Source: CBDBKL01 sp965116215 (GTDB lineage Bacteria; Bdellovibrionota; Bdellovibrionia; Bdellovibrionales; JAKFYE01). From it: a stretch of DNA of 64,000 nucleotides. The DNA is taken from positions 1,178,001-1,242,000 of the forward strand of contig OZ220494.1 of the NCBI GenBank assembly GCA_965116215.1, written 5' to 3'. Below the pieces are notes generated by a model that saw only the letters and a list, made by a program, of their open reading frames with translations, made no database searches and was not told where the DNA came from. The translations under genes and the position numbers were made by a program. This document shows positions 1 to 8,503 of the stretch, piece by piece; positions within the stretch are counted from its first letter, which is position 1; every line of letters starts with the position of its first letter.

Positions 1-1595
1 GGATCTAAGGTGTTCCCCACTGACTTGGACATCTTCCTTCCCAAAGAATCTCTAATAACACCATGAATGTAAACCTTTCTAAATGGAACTTCCTTTGTAA
101 ATTCCAAGCCCTGCATAATCATTCTCGCCACCCAAAAGAAGATAATATCATGTCCTGTCACTAACACATCTGTTGGATAAAATGTCTTTAGTCCCTCCGT
201 CTTATTGGGCCATCCCAAAAGGCTAAAAGGCCACAATGCAGAACTAAACCATGTATCTAAAACATCTTCATCTTGAATAATATTTTTAGATTTACATTTC
301 TCACAAGCCACAACATCTTCCTCAGAAACTGAGATAAACTCACAGTCTTTACAATGCCATGCCGGAATTCTATGACCCCACCAAAGCTGTCTAGAAATAC
401 ACCAGTCTTGAATATTTCTCATCCAGTGCAAGTAGGTCTTGGTCCATGTTTCTGGCTCAAAAGTTATAGTGCCACTTTCCACAACAGACTTTGCAGGCCC
501 TGCCAGATGGTCAACAGAGACAAACCATTGTTGTGAAAGGTAGGGCTCTATTGTCGAGCCCGATCTTTGACAGATAGGAATAACATACTTATGGGGCTCT
601 TTTTTTTCTAAAAGATTGTTTTCTATTAAGTCCTCTACAACTCGTTTTCTGGCTTCAGAAACCTTTAAACCCTTATAAGGTCCACATTTCTCATTCAGAG
701 TTCCATCTGGATTTAAAATATTAAGAGCTTCCAGTTTATGTCTCTGGCCCATTTCATAATCATTAAAATCATGAGCGGGGGTTATTTTTACAGCTCCCGA
801 GCCAAAAGTTTTATCTACATATTCATCTGCAATAATAGGAATTCTTCTTTTCAAAAGAGGGAGAAGAACAGTCTTACCGACTATACGTCTATAACGCTCA
901 TCCTCTGGGTGGACAGCCACCGCCATATCTCCTAAAAGTGTTTCTGGTCGAGTTGTAGCAATTGTTAAAAACCTATCTGATCCCTCAATCAGATAACGAA
1001 TATGCCAAAGAAATCCTCTTTTCTCTTGATGCTCGACTTCCAAGTCAGAAACAGATGTTTCTAGGTGAGGATCCCAGTTTACCAAACGTTCTCCTCGATA
1101 AATATATCCCTTAGAGTATAGTTCTACAAAAACTTTTCTGACAGCCTTTGAAACACTCGCATCTAAAGTAAACTTTAGACGACTCCAATCACAACTATCT
1201 CCGAGCCTTTTCATTTGTTCAATAATACGGTGGCCATATGTTTGTTTCCATTCCCAAATTTTTTCAAGAAAGGCTTCCCGACCCAACTCTTTTCTCTGAA
1301 CACCTTCTTGTTCTAGATGTCTTTCAACCACACTTTGTGTAGCTATACCGGCATGGTCAGTTCCTGGGGCCCAGAGAGTGTTAAATCCACTCATGCGTTT
1401 CCAGCGTATTAAAGTATCTTGAATGGTGTGATCAAAAGCATGACCCAGATGCAAGTGCCCAGTCACGTTGGGGGGGGGTAAGATAATACAAAATTTTGGT
1501 CGTGTTGATCGATCTTCAGCTCTAAAATAGCGACCCTTTTCCCAAAACTCATAGATACGAGACTCCACTTCAGCAGGATTATATTTTGTAGACAT
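1..1595 (-). CDS. valS: Valine--tRNA ligase, N-terminal part (runs off the window)
   Basis: This cytoplasmic class I synthetase charges tRNA-Val with valine. Translating the minus strand from the ATG at 1595 gives MSTKYNPAEVE, then PPPNVTGHLHLGH (the HIGH signature, about residues 41-53), the editing-domain stretch TTRPETLLGD, and GRKMSKSVGN, the KMSKS loop, right at the window edge near residue 524. About 531 codons are present; the family is usually 880-950 residues, so the anticodon-binding and C-terminal arm domains lie outside. A GGAGAG ribosome-binding site precedes the ATG. The PPP of the HIGH region is encoded by nine consecutive C (G9 on the plus strand near 1470), and the frame is intact across it. 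Identification is very secure. Confidence 0.97.
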   Translation of the reverse strand, partial: MSTKYNPAEVESRIYEFWEKGRYFRAEDRSTRPKFCIILPPPNVTGHLHLGHAFDHTIQDTLIRWKRMSGFNTLWAPGTDHAGIATQSVVERHLEQEGVQRKELGREAFLEKIWEWKQTYGHRIIEQMKRLGDSCDWSRLKFTLDASVSKAVRKVFVELYSKGYIYRGERLVNWDPHLETSVSDLEVEHQEKRGFLWHIRYLIEGSDRFLTIATTRPETLLGDMAVAVHPEDERYRRIVGKTVLLPLLKRRIPIIADEYVDKTFGSGAVKITPAHDFNDYEMGQRHKLEALNILNPDGTLNEKCGPYKGLKVSEARKRVVEDLIENNLLEKKEPHKYVIPICQRSGSTIEPYLSQQWFVSVDHLAGPAKSVVESGTITFEPETWTKTYLHWMRNIQDWCISRQLWWGHRIPAWHCKDCEFISVSEEDVVACEKCKSKNIIQDEDVLDTWFSSALWPFSLLGWPNKTEGLKTFYPTDVLVTGHDIIFFWVARMIMQGLEFTKEVPFRKVYIHGVIRDSLGRKMSKSVGNTLD

Positions 1596-1939
1596 TATCT
1601 CTCCATGTAGAGTGAAAATTTTTAAAAGTATAAAGCTCAAATGTATTGTGCTGGCTGAATCAGCTTATATCATTACTGTCCAATAGACAATGGGGAATAG
1701 GGATCAAAAGATCTCTCTGACCCAACCCCCTCTCTTTTAAAAGAGGATCTATTCAGTCGATACTGGAAAAATAAATGTTTCTTTTTAAGAACATGTAGAC
1801 GGATTGGATGGGAGATATTTAGGGTTATTTTTAATATATGAAGAACAAATGAAGTGATCTATTCTCATGATAATTTGTTAAGAAGTATTACAATGAGAAA
1901 AAGACAATGAGTCTATTACAAAAAATAAAAACAGAGAAA
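1596..1939. other. Intergenic, 344 bp, no gene seen
   Basis: This AT-rich spacer lies between valS and a small membrane-protein gene. It holds a perfect 14-base palindrome, CTCTTTTAAAAGAG, near 1730-1745, with no loop and no run of T after it, so I do not call a terminator. No ORF with a credible ribosome-binding site was found. Confidence 0.6.
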
Positions 1940-2152
1940 TTATTTTTTAAAATTGAACTTGCTAATAGAAATGCGATCATAGGTTTCAGAATTTATGACT
2001 TCAATTTCTTCTTTGGATTTTATCTCTTCAACGAAACTTTCTAAAGTTGTAAGTTCACCTCCATTACGATCTACTCCAGAAACAACAACAATGAATCCTA
2101 TTCCCACAAGAAATAGAGATACAACTCTAAATATTTTTTCTCTCTTTGCCAT
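1940..2152 (-). CDS. Small single-pass membrane protein, unknown function
   Basis: A 70-residue protein. The ORF extends further upstream, but the start is placed at the ATG at 2152 because AGGAGG sits eight bases before it. The N-terminus MAKREKIFRVV is basic and is followed by one hydrophobic segment (about residues 9-26, SLFLVGIGFIVVVSG). The rest is a hydrophilic, acidic tail of about 45 residues rich in E and K, probably periplasmic. It lies on the same strand as valS, 344 bp upstream of it, and downstream of the thiolase. No family is recognised. The strong ribosome-binding site and the sensible membrane topology support a real gene. Confidence 0.65.
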   Translation of the reverse strand: MAKREKIFRVVSLFLVGIGFIVVVSGVDRNGGELTTLESFVEEIKSKEEIEVINSETYDRISISKFNFKK

Positions 2153-2260
2153 TATGCTTTCCTCCTCAACGTACCACAAACATTTAGCCGAATGATGAGG
2201 ATAGAAATGCAAAGAAGAGGCCAGCATGACTTAAGTAGAAACATCAATGTCAAATACAAT

Positions 2261-2286
2261 GACGCCACTATAGGGTGTCATTTTTT
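2261..2286 (+). terminator. Possible stem-loop followed by T6
   Basis: GACGCC pairs with GGTGTC (one G-U pair) around a short loop and is followed by six T on the plus strand. No plus-strand gene ends here. It may instead lie beyond the 3' end of the minus-strand thiolase, where the complementary side carries an A run rather than a T run. It is weak as a terminator for that gene. Confidence 0.35.
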
Positions 2287-2315
2287 GAACATAGGGGCCT
2301 TTTTACGTCATTCAG

Positions 2316-3497
2316 CTACGCCCATCTTTCTACAATCATAGCTATTCCCTGTCCCCCACCTATACAGGCACTTCCCAGTCCATATTTTAATTTTTTATGA
2401 TGGAGTTGATGCACCAAATGATTCATTATTCGTGTTCCAGTAGCAGCGAGAGGATGTCCTATGGCTATGGCACCACCATTTACGTTTGTCCTCTCTCGTG
2501 GTAAATTTAATTCTTTTTCTACGGCCAAATATTGAGCAGCAAAGGCTTCATTGACTTCAATGAGGTCCATTTGTTTCAGGTTCAAACCTGTCTTTTTCAA
2601 AACATCTTTTATAGCTTGCACGGGACCGATACCCATGATTTTAGGATCACATCCGACAGACGACCACCCTACAATACGCACTAACGGTTTAAAACTTTTT
2701 TTGCGTACCTCTTTTTCTGACACGACAAGTGTACTTGCTGCGCCATCCACAATACCTGATGCATTTCCTGCGGTGACCACTCCATTTTTTTTAAAAATAG
2801 GTTTTAATGACTTCAATTTTTCTAAAGTTGTTTCTGGTTTAGCATGTTCATCTTTATTAAAAAGAACGGTACCCCTACGAGTTTTCACCGTCACATCAGT
2901 CTGCTCAAGATCAAAAATATTTTCTTTCATAGCAGAGGCACATCTTTGCTGTGATTCATAGGCATACTGATCGACCTGTTCTCTAGAAAGGTCATATTGT
3001 TCGGCCAGATTTTCTGCAGTCATTGCCATAGATAAGCCTGTAAATGAATCTGTTAGGGCTGAGACAAGGACATCTTCAACATCCCCATGTCCCATTCTTT
3101 GTCCCCAGCGTGCTCCTTTCACAACATAGGGAATCTGTGACATTTGTTCAACTCCTCCCGCTAAAACAGATTGAGCTTCACCAGTCTGTATTAAGCGTGC
3201 TGCACTCGCAATGACCTCAAAACCTGTTCCACACAATCTATTAATACCTAGAGCTGGGGTGTCTTGTGGAGCGTCCACTTTTAATCCCACATGTCGAGGC
3301 AAATAAATAGCGTCATGAGCTGACTGAATCACTGATCCAAAGACAATATGGTCTAAGTATTTGGCCTCAAAGTTTGCAGATTTTAAAGTGGCAAGAGAGG
3401 CCTGAACGGCTAGATCTGTTGCAGAAATATTTTTTAAAGAGCCACCAAAGGCTCCAAAAGGTGTTCTTTGACCAGACAGAATAAAAATCTTTTCCAT
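2316..3497 (-). CDS. Acetyl-CoA acetyltransferase (thiolase)
   Basis: This cytoplasmic thiolase either condenses two acetyl-CoA to acetoacetyl-CoA or cleaves 3-ketoacyl-CoA. The start is set at MEKIFILSGQRTPFG (3497), preceded by AAGGTGA; seven more in-frame codons upstream look untranslated. The nucleophilic cysteine is in NRLCGTGFE (about residue 88), the catalytic histidine in AIGHPLAATG (about 350), and the second cysteine in GSACIGGGQG near the C-terminus. At 393 residues it matches the tetrameric biosynthetic (AtoB/PhaA) type. A PhaR-like regulator at 60.7 kb makes a role in polyhydroxyalkanoate precursor supply possible, but no phaB or phaC is present here, so fatty-acid degradation or a mevalonate route remain equally open. 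Confidence 0.93.
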   Translation of the reverse strand: MEKIFILSGQRTPFGAFGGSLKNISATDLAVQASLATLKSANFEAKYLDHIVFGSVIQSAHDAIYLPRHVGLKVDAPQDTPALGINRLCGTGFEVIASAARLIQTGEAQSVLAGGVEQMSQIPYVVKGARWGQRMGHGDVEDVLVSALTDSFTGLSMAMTAENLAEQYDLSREQVDQYAYESQQRCASAMKENIFDLEQTDVTVKTRRGTVLFNKDEHAKPETTLEKLKSLKPIFKKNGVVTAGNASGIVDGAASTLVVSEKEVRKKSFKPLVRIVGWSSVGCDPKIMGIGPVQAIKDVLKKTGLNLKQMDLIEVNEAFAAQYLAVEKELNLPRERTNVNGGAIAIGHPLAATGTRIMNHLVHQLHHKKLKYGLGSACIGGGQGIAMIVERWA

Positions 3498-3660
3498 TAT
3501 TTTACAATCACCTTTCATCGATCAAAAATTTTTTACTTTATAGAATGAGGAATACTCATCCATTGGTTAAAATAGTCTTTTCTCTTTAAAGTCTATAGCT
3601 TAAGAAATACATTTTTTTCAAGTCCTTTTCCAAATAAAAAAACCTATTGTATAAAAATAG

Positions 3661-4117
3661 AGAAGGAGAGTTTTCTGATTAAAGTGAGTTTTCCAAAATA
3701 TAGGGCGTATCCACAAAAGGTGTTCTCTTCTGAAATGCATTGAAGAGGATACTATCCAGCTTATGCTTTTAGCCTGCGTTTGGAAAAAGACTTTTATTTT
3801 TCTCTTAAAGCGAGTTTTTTGAAGCGCAATGCGTATCCGTACGGAGATCGTTTATTCTATGCTTGACTGCATGGAGCACTATCCAACTTGCGTTTTTAGC
3901 CTGCGGCAGAGACGCTTTGCGCCCTTCAAAGCTGTTTGAGCTTTAAGGGGAGGATAAAAGTCTTTTTCCTACAGAAGGGCGTATCTGCGGAGAGATCATT
4001 TATTCTATACTTGATGGCATCGAGTACTATTTAGCTTTTGTTTTTAGCTTTCAGCAGAGACGAGCTGCGGACCTCAGAGCTGTTTGAGCTTTTAGAAGTA
4101 TTAAAAATGATTTGCAG
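3661..4117. repeat. Composite hairpin repeat, nested copy
   Basis: The core is an inverted repeat: 3782-3796 and 3955-3969 are perfect 15-base reverse complements (ggaaaaagactttta on the left). Further, imperfect pairing runs inward through AAAGC/GCTTT and CGCAA/TTTGCG. The core is flanked on the left (from 3661) and right (to about 4117) by sequences resembling the arms of the second hairpin type seen at 4138, 36281 and 63289, so one hairpin appears to sit inside another. The central part (about 3845-3900) is nearly identical to 63490-63545. The function is unknown. Confidence 0.8.
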
Positions 4118-4137
4118 CACTGAGATAACAAAGAGGA

Positions 4138-4261
4138 GGAAGATTTTTTCTTAAGGCTTTCAAAACGAGTTTTCTGAGGCGCAGGGCGTATTTCGAAGAA
4201 AGACGAGCCTGCGAACCTCAGAGTTGTTTGAGCTTTTGGAAGCCTTAAGAAAAAATCTTCC
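4138..4261. repeat. Long hairpin repeat, type A
   Basis: Positions 4138-4159 and 4240-4261 form a perfect 22-base inverted repeat, and pairing continues inward through CTGAGG/CCTCAG and CGCAG/CTGCG. The whole 124-bp unit can fold into one rod-like stem. It closely resembles 36281-36405 and the outer arms of 63289-63761. It lies between the divergent thiolase and rnr genes, so here it is not at a gene 3' end. Confidence 0.85.
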
Positions 4262-4444
4262 CACTTAACATCTTAACAAAATAAACTCCAGACAAGGACG
4301 AGTTTATTCTAAATTGGATCGTATCGAGCACTATCCAACCAAGGTTTTTAGCCTGCAAACCTGTGAATGACCTTAGTTTTAACAGAAGCGTAAAGACTTT
4401 TTATCCTCTATGCTCCAAAAGGTAGATCCATGTTGTGATATGAA

Positions 4445-6499
4445 GTGAATTATATTATAGATCATTTTGTGTACACCAAAAAAGTTAAAGCAAAGAAACT
4501 CACAGGAATTGTAAAACGTCATTCTGATGGCTATGGTTTTTTTATTCCAGATGATAAATTACATCCCGATGTCTTTATACCTCAGCACCATATGAAAGGG
4601 GTGATGACCAACGATCATATAGAAGTTCTAGTCAAGTCTCGAAGAGGGAAACAAAGATTTTACGGTAGCGTTTCACATATTATCTCAAGATCAACACTTT
4701 ATATTTTAGGACGCCTCCACCTTACGGAAAGCGGAACAGGTTTTATTTCTGACTTTGAAAATCAATGGGGAGAAGATCTATTTATATCACAAGAAAACAT
4801 TAAAAATGCAAAAAAAGATGAGTTAGTACGAGTGAAAATCTTATCCTACCCCTTAAGTGAAGATGGATTCTTAGGGCAGATTGAAAATGTCATCGGTCAA
4901 GCTGATGATCCCCAAAGCGACACGCTAAGATGTTTATATACACATCATATCCCTACACATTTTTCTAAAGATACCCTATCTGAAGCCGACAACCTCAGCG
5001 AAACAATACTTCCTTCAAAAATGAAGGACCGCATAGATCTTAGGGAACTCCCCTTTATTACTATAGATGGAACAACGGCAAAAGATCTCGATGACGCAAT
5101 ATATGTTAAGCAAGAGAACAACGGATTCCGTTTAATAGTAGCCATTGCCGATGTGAGCTATTACGTCAAACCCAATACCTCCTTAGACAAAGAGGCCTAC
5201 TTGAGAGGAAATAGCACTTACTTTCCAGGATTTGTCACTCCCATGCTGCCAGAAAAACTATCAAATGGTATTTGCTCCCTCAGCCCTCATGTTGATCGGT
5301 TGACATTTGTTGCGGATATGAGAATCGACTTTTCTGGTCAATTAAAAACTTCGAAGTTTTATGAGTCCATTATTAAAAGCCAAAAGAGATGTACATATAG
5401 TGAAGTTCAAGAAGTCATAGATGGTCAGAGCCTCAATCTTTCAAACAAAATCATAGATGTGATTCAGTCTGCTAGGGATTTAACTAAAATACTTATGACT
5501 AAAAGGTTTGAAAAGGGTTCTTTAGATCTGGAAATTCCAGAAACTGAGGTTAGAGTGGATGAGTTTGGAAATCCTATAGATTTTATTCGGGCAAAACGCA
5601 TCTTTTCCCAAAGACTCATAGAAGAACTTATGCTTATTACAAACGTGGCTGTGGCTCAACTTTTGACTCAATCAAAAGCACATGGACTCTACCGTGTACA
5701 CGAGCCCCCTAAGCAAGAGAACATTGAATGGCTTAATACCTATTTACACAATCTAGGGTGTCGACACAGTCTAACATCCAAGCGGACATTACAAAAAAAA
5801 ATAAATCGAGCGTTACAAGATTTTAAAGGAACACATCAGGAGCAAACATTACATATACTCACTCTGCGCACAATGCATCAGGCCCAGTACTCGCCTGATA
5901 ACATTGGACACTTTGGCCTAGGTTTCAAAGACTATACTCATTTTACAAGCCCAATACGTCGATATCCAGATCTTGTTGTTCATCGCATACTTAAGAGTCT
6001 TATCTTGAAGTCCGATAACACGTATAAAGAGCTTGAAAAACTGAAATCTACCGCCACAGTGCTCAGTGCATGTGAGCAACGTTCGGTAAAGGCTGAAAGA
6101 CAATTTCAATCCATCAAAAAAGCTCGCTTTATGGAACCTCGACTGGGGAAAGAGCATGAGGGAATTATTAGCGGTATTACATCCTCAGGAGTTTTTGTTT
6201 CACTAAGAGAATTTGACATAGATGGGATGGTAAAGGTCAGTGACCTGGGAAATGAAAAGTTTATTTATGATGAAAAAAACATAAGACTTTGCGGCAAACG
6301 ATCAAAAAAGATCTACGAGATGGGGCAAACGTTAAAAATAAAAGTAGCCGCCGTAAATATAGAGCTAGGACATGTTGATTTTACTTTAGCAGGAGAACAT
6401 TTTGAAGTTACTAAAAACTGGGCGAAACATCGGACAAACTCTAAAAAGCGCAGGAAGACTTCAAACTATCGTTCGAGTATTCGGAAAACACGGGTTTGA
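4445..6499 (+). CDS. rnr: Ribonuclease R (3'-5' exoribonuclease, RNB family)
   Basis: A processive 3'-to-5' exoribonuclease that degrades structured RNA and works with tmRNA-SmpB in clearing defective messages. An OB/cold-shock domain begins near residue 18 (GIVKRHSDGYGFFIPDD). The RNB catalytic domain spans about 195-520, with the metal-binding cluster in TAKDLDDAI and a conserved HFTSPIRRYPDL. A C-terminal S1 domain starts around 575 (GKEHEGIISGITSSGVFV). The chosen GTG start is the first possible one after an in-frame TGA and lacks a good ribosome-binding site. At 684 residues it is shorter than E. coli RNase R (about 813) and lacks the N-terminal winged-helix domain. Its 3' end overlaps ubiB by 98 bp. 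Confidence 0.93.
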   Translation: MNYIIDHFVYTKKVKAKKLTGIVKRHSDGYGFFIPDDKLHPDVFIPQHHMKGVMTNDHIEVLVKSRRGKQRFYGSVSHIISRSTLYILGRLHLTESGTGFISDFENQWGEDLFISQENIKNAKKDELVRVKILSYPLSEDGFLGQIENVIGQADDPQSDTLRCLYTHHIPTHFSKDTLSEADNLSETILPSKMKDRIDLRELPFITIDGTTAKDLDDAIYVKQENNGFRLIVAIADVSYYVKPNTSLDKEAYLRGNSTYFPGFVTPMLPEKLSNGICSLSPHVDRLTFVADMRIDFSGQLKTSKFYESIIKSQKRCTYSEVQEVIDGQSLNLSNKIIDVIQSARDLTKILMTKRFEKGSLDLEIPETEVRVDEFGNPIDFIRAKRIFSQRLIEELMLITNVAVAQLLTQSKAHGLYRVHEPPKQENIEWLNTYLHNLGCRHSLTSKRTLQKKINRALQDFKGTHQEQTLHILTLRTMHQAQYSPDNIGHFGLGFKDYTHFTSPIRRYPDLVVHRILKSLILKSDNTYKELEKLKSTATVLSACEQRSVKAERQFQSIKKARFMEPRLGKEHEGIISGITSSGVFVSLREFDIDGMVKVSDLGNEKFIYDEKNIRLCGKRSKKIYEMGQTLKIKVAAVNIELGHVDFTLAGEHFEVTKNWAKHRTNSKKRRKTSNYRSSIRKTRV

Positions 6500-8066
6500 A
6501 AATATTTTAGAAAAAGCCAAACTCGGTCAATTCATTCTTAAAAAGTTCCCACAATTTTCAGATACCAATAAATATTCAGTTCCGACACGATTAAGGATGG
6601 CCTTTGAAGAATTGGGACCAACCTTTGTCAAACTCGGACAACTCCTTGCCGCCCGTCCTGATTTAATACCAGAAGAATTTATTTCAGAGTTTAAAAAGTT
6701 ACATGACAATGTAAAGCCCATTCCCTTTGAGGCTATTGAAGCAGATTTAGAGTTCAGTTTTGGAAAATTAGATAGTGTTTTCAAAAAAATTGATCCCCAC
6801 CCTATTGGATCGGCCAGTATAGCTCAGGTCCATATGGCTGAGCTCATGAATGGAGATCAAGTGGTCGTTAAAGTGCGTCGCCCAGGAGTCGCACAAATTA
6901 TAGAAGATGATCTATCTGTCTTGCATAACCTAGCCATTTTAATTAACAAGTATGTAACAGAACTACAGGTTTTTAACTTCGAGGCCGTTGTCCATGAATT
7001 TGCTAAATCATTAGAGCTAGAAACAAACTTCATTGTTGAAGCCAATAATATTTTAAAATTTAAAAAAAATCTTTCACATCATTCACAAATTGTCATCCCA
7101 CATGTCTATTTAGAGCACTCAAATGACAGGGTTCTGGTGATGGAATATATTAAGGGACAAAAACTGAGTCACAGTGAATCTTTAGACAAAAATGAACAAC
7201 AAAATATAGCCAAACTCGGCGTACAAGTGTTTTTTGAAATGGTTTTTAAGCATGGATTATTTCACAGTGATTTGCATTCAGGAAATATATTTATTCTTCC
7301 TGATAATAAAATAGGACTTGTTGATTTTGGTTCAGTAGGAAGAATTTCAGATCGCATTAAAGATGCAATGGCCAATCTGTTTTTAACTCTTGCAAATGAA
7401 GATTACGAACGATTAGCTTATGAATATGTTGATCTTGCGCCATATAGTGAAGAAACAGATGTCCATCAATTAGCAACTGATTTACAGGATTTGATCTCTC
7501 CATACTTTGGATTAAGTTATAAAAATATACAAACTGGAAAAATTCTAATGGACTCTGCAAAACTAGCAGCAAGGCATAACATTTCTGTTCCCTCTGAACT
7601 AATGGTGCTATTTAAGTCTCTGGTCACTGTTGAAGGCTTAGGTCGAAGCATTGTCAAAGATTTTGAAATTATGGAGTTTGCTATAGATATGTCTAAAGAA
7701 ATTATCAGAACAAAATACGACCCCAATAGACTTGTTAAAGATTTAACATATGTAGGAAGAGATACAACATCTCTATTAATGAACTCCCCACGTCAGCTCA
7801 AACAGCTTTTTAAAAGATGGACTTCTCGTCGACATTCTTTTAAAGTTCAAATTGCAGAGATCATAGATGTTAAACGTTCAATAGAGACGTCCTTTAATAT
7901 TTTATTCTTAGGTATTATTATTGGCTCTTTAATCTTAGGGTCAAGTATTGCCTTATCCTATGAATCATACCCTATGATTATAGGCCTCCCCTTTATTAGT
8001 TTTTTAGGCTACACGATGGCCTCTATTTTAAGTCTATTAGCCTTCTACAATTATTTTAAACATTAG
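6402..8066 (+). CDS. ubiB: UbiB/ABC1-family atypical kinase
   Basis: A membrane-anchored atypical kinase/ATPase of the UbiB (ADCK, ABC1) family, which supports ubiquinone biosynthesis in proteobacteria. It starts at TTG (6402), with AGGAG at 6391-6395 giving six-base spacing, so the first 98 bp lie inside the end of rnr in another frame. Family marks include FVKLGQLLAARPDLIPEEF (the KxGQ motif, about residues 75-93), the alanine-rich loop IGSASIAQVH, the catalytic-loop-like HSDLHSGNIF and the LVDFGSVGR segment. Two hydrophobic helices at the C-terminus (about 500-550) anchor it in the membrane. At 554 residues it has the usual length. No other ubi genes lie nearby, so the quinone link is inferred from the family. 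Confidence 0.92.
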   Translation: MKLLKTGRNIGQTLKSAGRLQTIVRVFGKHGFENILEKAKLGQFILKKFPQFSDTNKYSVPTRLRMAFEELGPTFVKLGQLLAARPDLIPEEFISEFKKLHDNVKPIPFEAIEADLEFSFGKLDSVFKKIDPHPIGSASIAQVHMAELMNGDQVVVKVRRPGVAQIIEDDLSVLHNLAILINKYVTELQVFNFEAVVHEFAKSLELETNFIVEANNILKFKKNLSHHSQIVIPHVYLEHSNDRVLVMEYIKGQKLSHSESLDKNEQQNIAKLGVQVFFEMVFKHGLFHSDLHSGNIFILPDNKIGLVDFGSVGRISDRIKDAMANLFLTLANEDYERLAYEYVDLAPYSEETDVHQLATDLQDLISPYFGLSYKNIQTGKILMDSAKLAARHNISVPSELMVLFKSLVTVEGLGRSIVKDFEIMEFAIDMSKEIIRTKYDPNRLVKDLTYVGRDTTSLLMNSPRQLKQLFKRWTSRRHSFKVQIAEIIDVKRSIETSFNILFLGIIIGSLILGSSIALSYESYPMIIGLPFISFLGYTMASILSLLAFYNYFKH

Positions 8067-8503
8067 AGTTTTAGAAGGAAGAGTCCTTATTCAGGTCTCA
8101 ACCACTATAGACAAATAGCAGTCCAATATCTAATACCTAATACCTAATACCTAATACCTAATACCTAATACCTAATACCTAATACCTAATACCTAATACC
8201 TAATACCTAATACCTAATACCTAATACCTAATACCTAATACCTAATACCTAATACCTAAAGAAGGTAGCTAAAATCCCATAGATTCTAAAGCTGCAAAAA
8301 CACTTCTTGTCTAAGCGAGTCATTATTGTTCTCTAATTTCCAATCCCTTTATTGCGGTTTATTTTTTCCTATTCGCATAAGGCTCAAAGAGAGCGAGTGG
8401 CTTGTGAGACCTCTATCCTACGGCTTATTTTTTCCTTGGAACATCAGTGATTTTTCTTCCCCTATCGATTAAATTATAATTCTCATCAAAAAGGGGACAG
8501 TCA
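8067..8503. other. Intergenic, 437 bp, with tandem repeat
   Basis: Apart from the TAATACC array, this spacer contains two similar segments about 66 bp apart (cggtttattttttcct near 8355 and cggcttattttttcct near 8421). No ORF or clear terminator was seen. Confidence 0.6.
8131..8259. repeat. Tandem array of the heptamer TAATACC (about 18 copies)
   Basis: Eighteen perfect consecutive copies of TAATACC run from 8131, followed by the first three bases of a nineteenth. There is no interruption or point change in the array. It lies between ubiB and thyA and is not inside an ORF. A seven-base unit of this purity usually arises by slipped-strand replication and is likely to vary in copy number among strains. 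It is not a CRISPR, as there are no spacers. Confidence 0.98.

Larger units (their letters stand above)
3498..4444. other. Intergenic, 947 bp, mostly repeat DNA
   Basis: This is the divergent spacer between the thiolase and rnr. It is dominated by the two hairpin elements listed separately. A decayed fragment of the same family (about 4300-4365, sharing gcactatccaac and tttttagcctgc) lies just before rnr. No ORF was seen. Confidence 0.7.

Noticed and set aside
1465..1480. G9 run in valS as a phase-variation switch
   Set aside because: It encodes the conserved PPP of PPPNVTG in an essential enzyme and the frame is intact; phase variation would be lethal.
8131..8259. Telomere-like or CRISPR-like array
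   Set aside because: TAATACC is a seven-base pure tandem repeat in the middle of a bacterial gene cluster; there are no spacers or leader, and no reason to expect a chromosome end.
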